A stretch of 64,000 nt of DNA from Agrococcus sp. SGAir0287 (lineage in GTDB: Bacteria > Actinomycetota > Actinomycetes > Actinomycetales > Microbacteriaceae), in contig NZ_CP027942.1 of assembly GCF_005484985.1 (NCBI RefSeq), positions 248,001 to 312,000 of the forward strand. Direction: 5' to 3'. Positions 17,680 through 25,094 of the stretch are shown here, in pieces. The position numbers were made by a program, and so were the translations under genes. Within the stretch, counting starts at the first letter, position 1; every line of letters starts with the position of its first letter. Below the pieces are notes generated by a model. The model made no database searches. It saw only the letters and a program-made list of their open reading frames with translations, and had not been told where the DNA came from.

Positions 17680-17720
17680 GATGGCCGCCGCCCGACGCAT
17701 CGCGTCGGACGGCGGCCATC
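17680..17720. terminator. Bidirectional terminator hairpin
   Basis: The 19-base arms at 17680-17698 and 17702-17720 (left arm GATGGCCGCCGCCCGACGC) pair with one mismatch and a 3-base loop. It lies between the convergent MHS symporter and the small membrane-protein gene, ending both. There is no T tract, as is common in high-GC actinobacteria. Confidence 0.88.
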
Positions 17721-17730
17721 GGCTTGCCTG

Positions 17731-17979
17731 CTAGCGCTGCGCGCGCGCCACGAGCCCCGCGAGGACGATCGCCGAGACGGCGATGCCGGCGGCGAAGACG
17801 TACGGCTGCTCGCGGCGGAGCGTGCGGATGCGTCGGCCGATCGAGCGGACGGCGTCGTCGAACGACGACGAGCCGCGGACCTCGTCGATCGCGTCGCGGG
17901 CGTCGCGCGCCCCGCGCTCGACGGCATCGCGGCCGCGCTCGAGCATGTCCTCGGCGCTGCGTCGGGTGGAGTCGGTCAT
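17731..17979 (-). CDS. Small single-helix membrane protein
   Basis: The product is 82 residues: a charged amphipathic first half rich in Arg, Asp and Glu (1-56) with alternating DAVERGARDARDAIDE, then one membrane helix (about 59-77) and a short Arg tail. It resembles the DUF3618/YtxH-type small envelope proteins but I cannot place it firmly. The ATG at 17979 is preferred over an upstream ATG because the extra residues overlap the terminator region of the Asp23 gene, and AGGA lies 10 bases before it. It is near Asp23 and other envelope genes. Confidence 0.7.
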   Translation of the reverse strand: MTDSTRRSAEDMLERGRDAVERGARDARDAIDEVRGSSSFDDAVRSIGRRIRTLRREQPYVFAAGIAVSAIVLAGLVARAQR

Positions 17980-18092
17980 GGTGATGCGGTCCTCTCGGAT
18001 GGTCGTGTCGCTGCGGGGCTTGCAGCCGTGCTCGTGGGCGAGCCTGGCCGGATGCGAGGGCTGCGCGCCAGGGGCGACGTCGGGATCGACGC

Positions 18093-18131
18093 GAGCGGCG
18101 AGGCACGGCATGATGCCGTGCCTCGCCGCTC
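18093..18131 (-). terminator. Perfect 19 bp stem terminator after the Asp23 gene
   Basis: Arms at 18093-18111 and 18113-18131 are perfect complements (right arm ATGCCGTGCCTCGCCGCTC) around one unpaired base. The hairpin lies 25 bp past the stop of the Asp23/Gls24 gene and before the small membrane-protein gene on the same strand. The two are therefore probably separate transcripts. Confidence 0.85.
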
Positions 18132-18155
18132 ATCGCGCCGAGTGCGGCCGGGGCG

Positions 18156-18560
18156 TCACGCGACGCGCGGCTCCTCGTCCTCGTCGTCGTCGTCGCTCGG
18201 GATGTGCACGTCGGTCACGGTGACGTTGACCTCGGCGGCCTCCATGCCCACGAGCTCCGTGATCGCGCGGGCGACGGCGTGGCGCACGTCGCTCGCGACC
18301 GTCTGGATGTGGACCGGGTACTCGACGACGATGGTCACGTCGGCCGCGACCTGCTTCTCGCCGACCTCGACCTTGATGCCCTGGCCCTGGTCGCGCTGGC
18401 CGATGGCGTCGCGCACCGAGCCGACGAGGCGGGCGGCGCCGCCACCGAGGTCGTGGACGCCGGGGACCTCGCGCGCGGCGATGCCGGCGATCTTCGCGAC
18501 GACCGGGTCGACGACCGTGGTCGTGCCGGCGGTGGTGGTGGTCGTGGTGTCCTGGGCCAT
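18156..18560 (-). CDS. Asp23/Gls24 family envelope stress protein
   Basis: The product is 134 residues. The Asp23 domain covers about 15-118 (VVDPVVAKIAGIAAREVPGV, then VEVGEKQVAADVTIVVEYPV), followed by an acidic DDDDEDEEPR tail. Family members coat the inner face of the membrane or are induced by alkaline and envelope stress. AGAGGA lies about 9 bases before the ATG. It is divergent from the M13 peptidase across 142 bp. The genes at 20777-21689 encode comparable small envelope proteins, so this stretch looks like an envelope-maintenance neighbourhood. Confidence 0.93.
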   Translation of the reverse strand: MAQDTTTTTTAGTTTVVDPVVAKIAGIAAREVPGVHDLGGGAARLVGSVRDAIGQRDQGQGIKVEVGEKQVAADVTIVVEYPVHIQTVASDVRHAVARAITELVGMEAAEVNVTVTDVHIPSDDDDEDEEPRVA

Positions 18561-18670
18561 GGTCGGATTCCTCTCGTTCGGTGGGCCTTCACCATGGAGA
18601 CGTCACGAGTCGGCGATTCGTCACGCGTCGATGCGACGCATCCTCGAGAGCGACCTCGCGAGCGCCGCCT

Positions 18671-18685
18671 GGCTGCCAGGCAGCC
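18671..18685. promoter_or_regulatory. Palindrome beside the M13 peptidase -10 box
   Basis: GGCTGCCAGGCAGCC is a perfect 7+1+7 palindrome. It ends 5 bases before TAGACT (18691-18696), which sits 6 bases before the ATG at 18703. A protein bound here would cover the -35 region of the peptidase promoter. No other copy was noticed. Confidence 0.45.
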
Positions 18686-18702
18686 GCTCCTAGACTCGGG
18701 CC

Positions 18703-20643
18703 ATGACTGCTGCCCGATCCGGCATCGACATCGCCGAGCTCAGCCCGGAGATCCGTCCCCAGGACGACCTCTTCCAGCACGTGCACGCGAAGTGGCTCGC
18801 ACGCACCGAGATCCCGGCGGACAAGGCCCGCTGGGGGTCGTTCGCGGTGCTCGCCGAGGAGGCGGAGCAGGCGGTGCGGACGATCATCGAGGAGTCGATG
18901 GACGCGGAGCCCGGCACCGAGCAGCGCAAGGTCGGCGACCTCTTCGCCTCCTTCATGGACGAGGCGGCCATCGACGCGCGCGGCATCGATCCCATCCGTC
19001 CGCTGCTCGCGCAGGCGGACGGCATCGCCTCGACCGACGACCTGCTGCGCGTGCTGGCGGGCATGGAGCGCATCGGCGGCCCCGGCCTGTTCGGGCAGTA
19101 CGTCGACAACGACCCGGGCGACCCCGACCGATACGTGGTCAACGTCGTGCAGGGCGGGCTCGGCCTCCCCGACGAGTCGTACTACCGGGAGGAGTCGCAC
19201 GCGCAGACGCGCGAGGCGTACCTGCGGCACCTCGAGACGATGCTCGGGCACGCCGAGCGTCCGGATGCGGCGAGCGAGGCCGCCGCCGTGCTCGGGCTCG
19301 AGACGGCGATGGCGCGCCACCATTGGGACCGCGTCGCCTCGCGCGACAGCGTCCGCACCTACAACCTGCAGCCGTTCGCCGAGACGTACGGCTGGCTCGC
19401 GCCGTGGTTCGAGGCCGTCGAGGCGCCGGAGGGCATCTACGACGAGGTCGTCGTGCACCAGCCGTCGTACCTCGAGGGCGTCGCCGAGCTGCTCGTGCCC
19501 GAGCGGCTCGAGGCGTGGCGCTCGTGGCTGCGCGCCGGCATCGTCCGGGCGTGGGCGCCGTACCTGACGACGCGCATCTCGGCGGACGCCTTCGCGTTCT
19601 ACGGCACGACCCTCACGGGCGCGCCCGAGCAGCGCGCCCGCTGGAAGCGGGGCGTGGCGCTCGTCGAGGGCGCGCTCGGCGACGTCGTGGGCAAGGTCTA
19701 CGTCGAGCGGCACTTCCCGCCGCATGCGCGCGCCGCGATGGACGAGCTCGTCGAGAACCTGGTCGCCGCCTACCGCGGCTCGATCGAGACCCTCGAGTGG
19801 ATGGGGCCCGACACGAGGGCGGCGGCGCTCGAGAAGCTCGAGCGCTTCACGCCGAAGATCGGCTTCCCGGTGCGGTGGCGCTCGTACGACGCGCTCGAGG
19901 TGGGCGACGACCTCGTGGCGAACGTGCAGGCCGCGTCGGCGCACGAGCACGACCGCGAGCTCGGCAAGATCGGCAGGCCGATCGACCGCGACGAGTGGTT
20001 CATGGGCCCGCAGACCGTCAACGCGTACTACAACCCCGGCTTCAACGAGATCGTCTTCCCGGCCGCGATCCTGCAGCCGCCGTTCTTCGACCACGAGGCC
20101 GACCCCGCGGCGAACTACGGCGCCATCGGTGCCGTCATCGGCCACGAGATCGGTCACGGCTTCGACGACCAGGGGTCGCGCTACGACGGCGACGGGCGCC
20201 TGCGCGACTGGTGGACGGAGGCCGACAGGGCCCGGTTCGAGGAGCGCACGAGCGTGCTCATCGCCCAGTACGACGCCCTCGCGCCGTCGGCTGCGCCCGA
20301 CCATCACGTGAACGGCGCGCTCACGATCGGCGAGAACATCGGCGACCTCGGTGGGCTCGGGATCGCGTGGAAGGCGTACCAGCGGCACCTCGACGGCGCC
20401 GAGGCGCCCGTGCTCGACGGGCTGACGGGCGCGCAGCGCTTCTTCCTGTCGTGGGCGCAGGCGTGGCAGCTGAAGATCCGTCCGGAGGAGGCCATCCGCC
20501 TCGTGTCCATCGATCCGCATGCGCCCAACGAGCACCGCACGAACCAGATCGTGCGCAACATGGACGCGTTCTACGACGCGTTCGGGGTGCGCGAGGGGGA
20601 TGCGCTGTGGCTCTCGCCCGAGGCGCGCGTCATCATCTGGTGA
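18703..20643 (+). CDS. M13 family zinc metallopeptidase (PepO/neprilysin-like)
   Basis: The product is 646 residues, full length. The zinc site is HEIGH at 481-485 with the third ligand Glu544 in GENIGDLGG; the substrate-binding NAYYNPGFNEIVFPA precedes it. There is no signal peptide or membrane anchor, so it acts inside the cell, probably on oligopeptides. A TAGACT box lies 6 bases before the ATG and no Shine-Dalgarno is visible, so the mRNA is likely leaderless. A terminator hairpin follows directly after the stop codon. Confidence 0.95.
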   Translation: MTAARSGIDIAELSPEIRPQDDLFQHVHAKWLARTEIPADKARWGSFAVLAEEAEQAVRTIIEESMDAEPGTEQRKVGDLFASFMDEAAIDARGIDPIRPLLAQADGIASTDDLLRVLAGMERIGGPGLFGQYVDNDPGDPDRYVVNVVQGGLGLPDESYYREESHAQTREAYLRHLETMLGHAERPDAASEAAAVLGLETAMARHHWDRVASRDSVRTYNLQPFAETYGWLAPWFEAVEAPEGIYDEVVVHQPSYLEGVAELLVPERLEAWRSWLRAGIVRAWAPYLTTRISADAFAFYGTTLTGAPEQRARWKRGVALVEGALGDVVGKVYVERHFPPHARAAMDELVENLVAAYRGSIETLEWMGPDTRAAALEKLERFTPKIGFPVRWRSYDALEVGDDLVANVQAASAHEHDRELGKIGRPIDRDEWFMGPQTVNAYYNPGFNEIVFPAAILQPPFFDHEADPAANYGAIGAVIGHEIGHGFDDQGSRYDGDGRLRDWWTEADRARFEERTSVLIAQYDALAPSAAPDHHVNGALTIGENIGDLGGLGIAWKAYQRHLDGAEAPVLDGLTGAQRFFLSWAQAWQLKIRPEEAIRLVSIDPHAPNEHRTNQIVRNMDAFYDAFGVREGDALWLSPEARVIIW

Positions 20644-20650
20644 CGCGCGC

Positions 20651-20684
20651 GTGCCCCCTCGTCGGCGGGAGGTCAAGGGGGCAC
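20651..20684 (+). terminator. Terminator hairpin after the M13 peptidase
   Basis: GTGCCCCCT at 20651-20659 pairs perfectly with AGGGGGCAC at 20676-20684 across a 16-base loop. It starts 7 bp after the stop codon. A TAGGGT box at 20717-20722 downstream may be the promoter of the next operon. Confidence 0.75.
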
Positions 20685-20776
20685 GATCGCCCAGGCGAGG
20701 CGCAGCCGACGGTCGCTAGGGTTGGTCGCGTCGAGGAGCACCGCATGCTCTCGGCGCACGGACGACGGGAGACGTG

Positions 20777-21025
20777 ATGCGCGGCAAGATCATCTTCGTG
20801 GTGGGTATCGGCGTCGGCTACGTGCTCGGCGCGAAGGCCGGCAGGCAGCGGTACGAGCAGATCGCGTCCGCCGCCGACAAGCTCTGGAACTCGAGCGCCG
20901 TCGCGAAGCCGCGCGCCGAGGTCCAGCAGTTCGTCGAGACGCAGACGCCGAAGGTCGTCGACGCCGCCACCGACGCGGCCTCGAAGGCGATCCGCAAGGC
21001 CACGCGTCGCGCGAAGGACTCGTGA
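20777..21025 (+). CDS. YtxH domain-containing small membrane protein
   Basis: The product is 82 residues with one N-terminal membrane helix (IIFVVGIGVGYVLGAKAG) followed by a charged, helical cytoplasmic part (RQRYEQIASAADKLW), the usual YtxH layout. A GTG just upstream could add one residue; the ATG is preferred because GGGAGA precedes it at good spacing. It is the first of three tightly packed genes (overlaps of 1 and 4 bp) encoding small membrane proteins. Confidence 0.8.
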   Translation: MRGKIIFVVGIGVGYVLGAKAGRQRYEQIASAADKLWNSSAVAKPRAEVQQFVETQTPKVVDAATDAASKAIRKATRRAKDS

Positions 21026-21486
21026 TGTCGGAGCGCAAGTCGCTCCCCGAGCTCCTCGCCGAGGTGCCGACGCTCGTGGTCGGCCTCTTCCGCGCCGAGC
21101 TCGAGAACCTGCAGGCGGAGGTCAAGGGCAAGGTCGCGAAGCTCGGCGTCGGCGGCGCGCTCCTCGCCGTCGCGGGCGTCATGGCCGTCTTCATGCTCGC
21201 GTGGCTGCTCGCGGCCGTGAACGCGCTGTGGCAGCTGCTCGTGCCCGACTGGGCGTCGGCGCTGCTCACCGCGGCCTGCCTCCTCGTCGTCATCCTGATC
21301 CTCGTGCTCGTCGGGCTGCCGATGCTGAAGCGCGGCGCGGCCCTCACGGACCTCGACACCCTCGACTCGATCAAGGACGACGTCAACATGGTGCGCGGCC
21401 TCGGCCACGCAGGCGACGGCACGTCGCCGCTCGACGACCTGCCGACGCCCGGCAGCGCGCCCCGCACGGATGGAGCCCCGCGATGA
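21025..21486 (+). CDS. Phage-holin-like family membrane protein (actinobacterial type)
   Basis: The product is 153 residues: amphipathic start (SLPELLAEVPTLVVGLFRAEL), two membrane helices near 45-70 and 78-103, and an acidic C-terminus. This matches the holin-3-6-like family found in actinobacterial chromosomes outside prophages; its function is unknown and nothing here points to a phage. The ATG overlaps the previous TGA by one base (TGATG), showing coupling. Confidence 0.8.
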   Translation: MSERKSLPELLAEVPTLVVGLFRAELENLQAEVKGKVAKLGVGGALLAVAGVMAVFMLAWLLAAVNALWQLLVPDWASALLTAACLLVVILILVLVGLPMLKRGAALTDLDTLDSIKDDVNMVRGLGHAGDGTSPLDDLPTPGSAPRTDGAPR

Positions 21487-21689
21487 CCGATCAGCGCGAC
21501 GTCGAGCGCCAGCGCGAGGAGCTGCGGCGCCACCTCGAGGAGATCGAGGACCGCATGAACCCGGCGAAGGTCGTCGACCGCACGCGTCGGCGCTTCGACG
21601 AGGACCCCGCGCCCTTCCTCGCCGTCGCCGGAGGCGTCGTCGCCGCGATCGCGGGCGTCGTCGTCCTCGTGGTGCTGCGCCGCCGCTGA
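21483..21689 (+). CDS. DUF3618 family small membrane protein
   Basis: The product is 68 residues: an Arg/Glu-rich helix (VERQREELRRHLEEIEDRMNP) and one C-terminal membrane helix ending in RRR. The layout is that of DUF3618 proteins. It overlaps the holin-like gene by four bases (ATGA), so the three genes are one operon. The product probably works with its two neighbours at the membrane. Confidence 0.8.
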   Translation: MTDQRDVERQREELRRHLEEIEDRMNPAKVVDRTRRRFDEDPAPFLAVAGGVVAAIAGVVVLVVLRRR

Positions 21690-21717
21690 CGGCAGGCGCG
21701 TCGACCCGCCGAGCCGG

Positions 21718-22197
21718 TCAGGCGTCGTCGCGGCCGGGGAGGTGCACGGCGAGCGCGAAGTCGCCGCGACCGGCGTCGGCATCCTCCGCCTCGAGCCCGA
21801 GCGTGCGGTAGAACCCCACGGCCACGGTGCCCGCCTGCCACTGCAGCATGCCGATGCGCGCCTCGCGCTCGGCCCAGTCCCGCACGGTCTCGAAGAGCGC
21901 CGTGCCGGCGCCGCGGCCGCGTGCCGCGGGCGACACCCAGAGGTCGTGCATGCGCGCGATCGAGCGATCCTGGTGCAGGGCGGGGCCGTAGTCCTGGGCG
22001 GCGGCGTAGCCCGCGACCTCCCCGTCGACGAGCGCCACGACCACGTGGTGCGCCGGGTGCTCGACGTTCGACGCGAGCCGCTCGCGGTAGCGCACGACCT
22101 TCTCGTCCGGGTCGTCGTCGGCGCCCCAGCGCTGCAGCAGCGCGACGAGCGCCTCGACGTCGTCTCGCGTCGCCACCCGCACCTCGAGAGCACCCAT
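21718..22197 (-). CDS. GNAT family N-acetyltransferase
   Basis: The product is 159 residues with the acetyl-CoA-binding motif ARGRGAGTALFETV near 95-108 and the preceding strand MHDLWVSP. The substrate is unknown. TATCCT lies 6 bases before the ATG at 22197 with no Shine-Dalgarno (leaderless type). A longer frame upstream adds only Arg-rich residues and is rejected. It is convergent with the DUF3618 gene. Confidence 0.88.
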   Translation of the reverse strand: MGALEVRVATRDDVEALVALLQRWGADDDPDEKVVRYRERLASNVEHPAHHVVVALVDGEVAGYAAAQDYGPALHQDRSIARMHDLWVSPAARGRGAGTALFETVRDWAEREARIGMLQWQAGTVAVGFYRTLGLEAEDADAGRGDFALAVHLPGRDDA

Positions 22198-22315
22198 GCG
22201 CTCAGGATACGGGCGGCACCTGCGCGTGCCGCGGGAAGGAGCGCGGCGACCGGTGCGTTGGCGCAGGATGCGGGCGACGGACCCTCGGCGCTCGCGCACG
22301 AGCACAGGAGGTCAC

Positions 22316-22744
22316 GTGTCCGCACTCACCATGCCGCTCGCCGATCGCTGGCGGTTCCTGTCCGAGCAGACGGTCGCCGTCGTCTCGGCCTCGCACGACG
22401 GCGAGAGCGTGTCGGTGCCCATCTGGATCCGGGTGGAGGGCGAGAGCGTGCTCATGGTGACGCCGCGCGCGTCCGAGAAGGCGCGGATCATGCTGGGCGC
22501 GGGCCGTGCGTGGGTGACGGCGCTGACGACGGACGCGCCCTACCGGTTCGTCGCGGGCGAGGGGCGGGTCGAGCTCGACGAGACGGTCGACCTGCCGGCG
22601 CTCGTGCGCTCGATGTCGCATCGCAGCCTCGGCGCGGAGCGCGGCGCGGAGTTCGCCCGCTGGTGGCTCGAGAGCGATCCGAGCATCGTCGTGCTGCGCG
22701 TGACGCCCGACCGGTGGCGCTCGATGGACGAGACGCGCGGCTAG
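22316..22744 (+). CDS. PPOX-class flavin/F420-binding split-barrel protein
   Basis: The product is 142 residues with the split-barrel pattern of pyridoxamine-phosphate-oxidase-like proteins (LSEQTVAVVSASHDGESVSV, then VTPRASEKARIM). Family members bind FMN or F420; the reaction cannot be deduced. The GTG at 22316 is set by AGGAGG ending 4-5 bases upstream, the best Shine-Dalgarno in the area. An upstream in-frame ATG is rejected. Confidence 0.82.
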   Translation: MSALTMPLADRWRFLSEQTVAVVSASHDGESVSVPIWIRVEGESVLMVTPRASEKARIMLGAGRAWVTALTTDAPYRFVAGEGRVELDETVDLPALVRSMSHRSLGAERGAEFARWWLESDPSIVVLRVTPDRWRSMDETRG

Positions 22745-22826
22745 GAAGGGCTCGAGCACGCCCGCGAGGCGCTGCGCGCCAGCGCCGCTCGTCGCCGGCG
22801 CCTCGATCGCCCGCGAGGATGGATGC

Positions 22827-23381
22827 ATGCACATGCTCCTGCGCTTCCTGTACGCCATGCTCGTCCGCGGCAACCGTGCACCGCGGCTCGCGATCGACGA
22901 CGTCAGCCGCGTCGAGCATCGCGTGCAGCTCGTCGACATCGACCTGCTCGGCCACATGAACAACGGCCGCTACCTGTCGTTCATGGACCTCGGACGCATC
23001 GACCTCACGAAGCGCACGGGCATCGCCGCGCACCTGACGAAGGCCGGCATCCACGCCGTCGTCGGTCAGCAGTCGATCGCCTACCGCCGCTCCATCGGCT
23101 TCCTGCAGCGCTTCACGCTCGAGTCGAGGCTCGTGGGCGCCGACGAGCGCAGCTGCTTCATCGAGCAGCGCTTCGTGTCGGACGGGCAGGTCATGGCGCG
23201 CGCCATCGTCCGCGGCCGCTTCGTGCAGCGCGGCGTCGGCGCGGTGCGCATGAGCGTCGTGAGCGCGGCGTGCGGCTACGACTTCGAGGCGAACCACCCG
23301 GTGCCGGACGAGGTGCGCACGTGGGCCGACTGGTCGGCCCTCCCGGGTGCGAAGGCCGACCACCCGAGCGTCTGGGCCTGA
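22827..23381 (+). CDS. Hotdog-fold acyl-CoA thioesterase-like protein
   Basis: The product is 184 residues. VQLVDIDLLGHMNNGRYLSFMD at about 34-55 carries the 4-hydroxybenzoyl-CoA thioesterase signature with the catalytic Asp/Asn region, like the THEM6 group. The first 20 residues are hydrophobic and may tether it to the membrane. The likely reaction is acyl-CoA hydrolysis. It nearly touches the convergent FAD oxidoreductase gene (4 bp gap). Confidence 0.85.
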   Translation: MHMLLRFLYAMLVRGNRAPRLAIDDVSRVEHRVQLVDIDLLGHMNNGRYLSFMDLGRIDLTKRTGIAAHLTKAGIHAVVGQQSIAYRRSIGFLQRFTLESRLVGADERSCFIEQRFVSDGQVMARAIVRGRFVQRGVGAVRMSVVSAACGYDFEANHPVPDEVRTWADWSALPGAKADHPSVWA

Positions 23382-23385
23382 GCCC

Positions 23386-24957
23386 TCACACGCGCAGCAG
23401 CTCGAGCGCCGCGTGCGCCGCGTTGTGGCCGCCGATGCCGGACACCGCGCCGCCGCGCCGGGCGCCGGAGCCGGCCATGAGGATGCGCTCGTGCGCGGTC
23501 TCGACGCCCCACGCCTGAGCGATCGACCCGGGCGCCTCGTCGAGCCACGGCCACGACAGCTCGCCGTGGAAGATGCTCCCGCCCGGCATCGACAACGCCT
23601 CCTCGACGTCGCGCGTCGTGCGCGTCTCGATGCACGGGCGACCGTCGGCGTCGGGCAGCAGCAGCGGCGCGATCGGCTCGGCGAGCACGGCGTCGAGCGA
23701 GCGCAGCACCGCCTGCTCGAGACGGTCGCGCAGCGCGTCGTGCTCGGGCGTGCCCGGCCTCGCCTCGCCGAGCAGCCGATCCGGCGTCTGCAGGCCGAAG
23801 ACCGTGAGCGTGTGCGCGCCGGAGGCGGCGAGGTCCGCACCGAGGATGCTCGGATCCGAGAGCGTGTGGCAGTAGATCTCGCACGGCAGCGGCTCGGGCA
23901 CCTCGCCGCCGACCGCGACGCGATGGGCGGCCTCGAGCTGCGTCCACGACTCCTGCACGTGGAGGGTGCCGCCGAACGCCGCCTCGGGCGCGATGCCGCC
24001 CCGCAGCCGAGGCAGGCGGGAGAGCACCATGTTGACCTTCACCTGCGCGCCCTCGGGCCTGCGTCCCTCCTCGCCGAGGAGGCCGGCGAGCACCGCGGGC
24101 GCGACGCCCGAGAGCACGAGGTCGAAGCCGCTCGCGTGCTCCTCGTCGCCCTCGATCCACGTCACGTCGCCGTCGGGCGTCACGGCCGTGACCGTGGCCC
24201 CGGTGCGGATGCGCGCGCCGGCGGCGAGGGCGGCGGCGGCGAGCCCGCCCGAGACGCGGCCCATGCCCCCGATCGGCACGTCCCAGTCGCCCGTGCCGCC
24301 GCCGATGACGTGGTAGAGCATGCAGCGGTTCCCGGCGAGCCCCGAGCGCAGGTCGTCGAACGTGCCGATGAGGGCGTCGGTCGCGACGACGCCGCGCACG
24401 AGGTCGTGCGCCACGGCATCCTCGATCGCCTGCGCGATCGGCGCGTCGACGAGCTCCGCCCACGCTGATGCCGCGCCCGCTCGCGCCTGGACGTCGGTGC
24501 GCAGGGGGAGCCGTTCGGTCATCGTGGGGAACACCGCCTGCGCGACGAGCGCCGTGCGGCGGTAGAGCGCCGCGAACCGATCGGCATCGTCGGCGGCGCC
24601 GATCGCGGCGAACGACGCGCGGGTGGCCGCGGCATCCTGCTCGTCGACGAGCAGCCCGACGTCGGAGCCCGGGATGGGCGTGTACGACGAGTACCGTCGC
24701 CGAGCGAGCGGCACGCGCAGGCCGAGGTCGTCGAGGATGCGCCGCGGCAGCAGGCTCACGAGGTACGAGTAGCGCGAGAGGCGCGCGTCGACGCCCGCGA
24801 ACGCCTGCGCCGAGACCGCGGCGCCGCCCACGCGATCGAGCCGCTCGAGCACCGTGACGTCGACGCCCGCGCGCGCGAGGTACGCGGCGGCGGCGAGCGC
24901 GTTGTGGCCGCCGCCGACGACGGCGACGCGAGGGTTGCGGGAGGTGGCGCGGCTCAT
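23386..24957 (-). CDS. FAD-dependent oxidoreductase, phytoene-desaturase/PYROXD2-like
   Basis: The product is 523 residues. The FAD-binding Rossmann motif VAVVGGGHNALAAAAYLARA begins at residue 11, followed by VLERLDRVGGAA. A C-terminal GSGARRGGAVSGIGGHNAA closes the FAD site. This is the layout of the NAD(P)/FAD group related to phytoene desaturases. There are no carotenoid genes near it, so a carotenoid role is unsupported. TAGCGT lies 6 bases before the ATG (leaderless). It is divergent from putA. Confidence 0.85.
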   Translation of the reverse strand: MSRATSRNPRVAVVGGGHNALAAAAYLARAGVDVTVLERLDRVGGAAVSAQAFAGVDARLSRYSYLVSLLPRRILDDLGLRVPLARRRYSSYTPIPGSDVGLLVDEQDAAATRASFAAIGAADDADRFAALYRRTALVAQAVFPTMTERLPLRTDVQARAGAASAWAELVDAPIAQAIEDAVAHDLVRGVVATDALIGTFDDLRSGLAGNRCMLYHVIGGGTGDWDVPIGGMGRVSGGLAAAALAAGARIRTGATVTAVTPDGDVTWIEGDEEHASGFDLVLSGVAPAVLAGLLGEEGRRPEGAQVKVNMVLSRLPRLRGGIAPEAAFGGTLHVQESWTQLEAAHRVAVGGEVPEPLPCEIYCHTLSDPSILGADLAASGAHTLTVFGLQTPDRLLGEARPGTPEHDALRDRLEQAVLRSLDAVLAEPIAPLLLPDADGRPCIETRTTRDVEEALSMPGGSIFHGELSWPWLDEAPGSIAQAWGVETAHERILMAGSGARRGGAVSGIGGHNAAHAALELLRV

Positions 24958-25094
24958 GCGGCGACGCTAGCCGGTGCGACGCGCCGCCGTCCCCGAGGCG
25001 ATCGCGCGCGGCGGCTTCGCGGCCGGGGTCGGGGCCGGCGGCGCGCCGCCGCAAGGCATGGGAGCGGCCAAGGAGCGCTGCGTACGATGGGCGC

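Noticed and set aside
13520..18133. A 1537-codon open frame on the minus strand covering several genes
   Set aside because: Only its last part (from 14740) encodes a recognisable protein; the rest is Arg/Ala-rich read-through opposite or out of frame with the monooxygenase and symporter, common in very GC-rich DNA.
21025..21486. Prophage, because of the holin-like protein
   Set aside because: No capsid, integrase, lysin or other phage gene is present; this holin-like family is chromosomal in actinobacteria.
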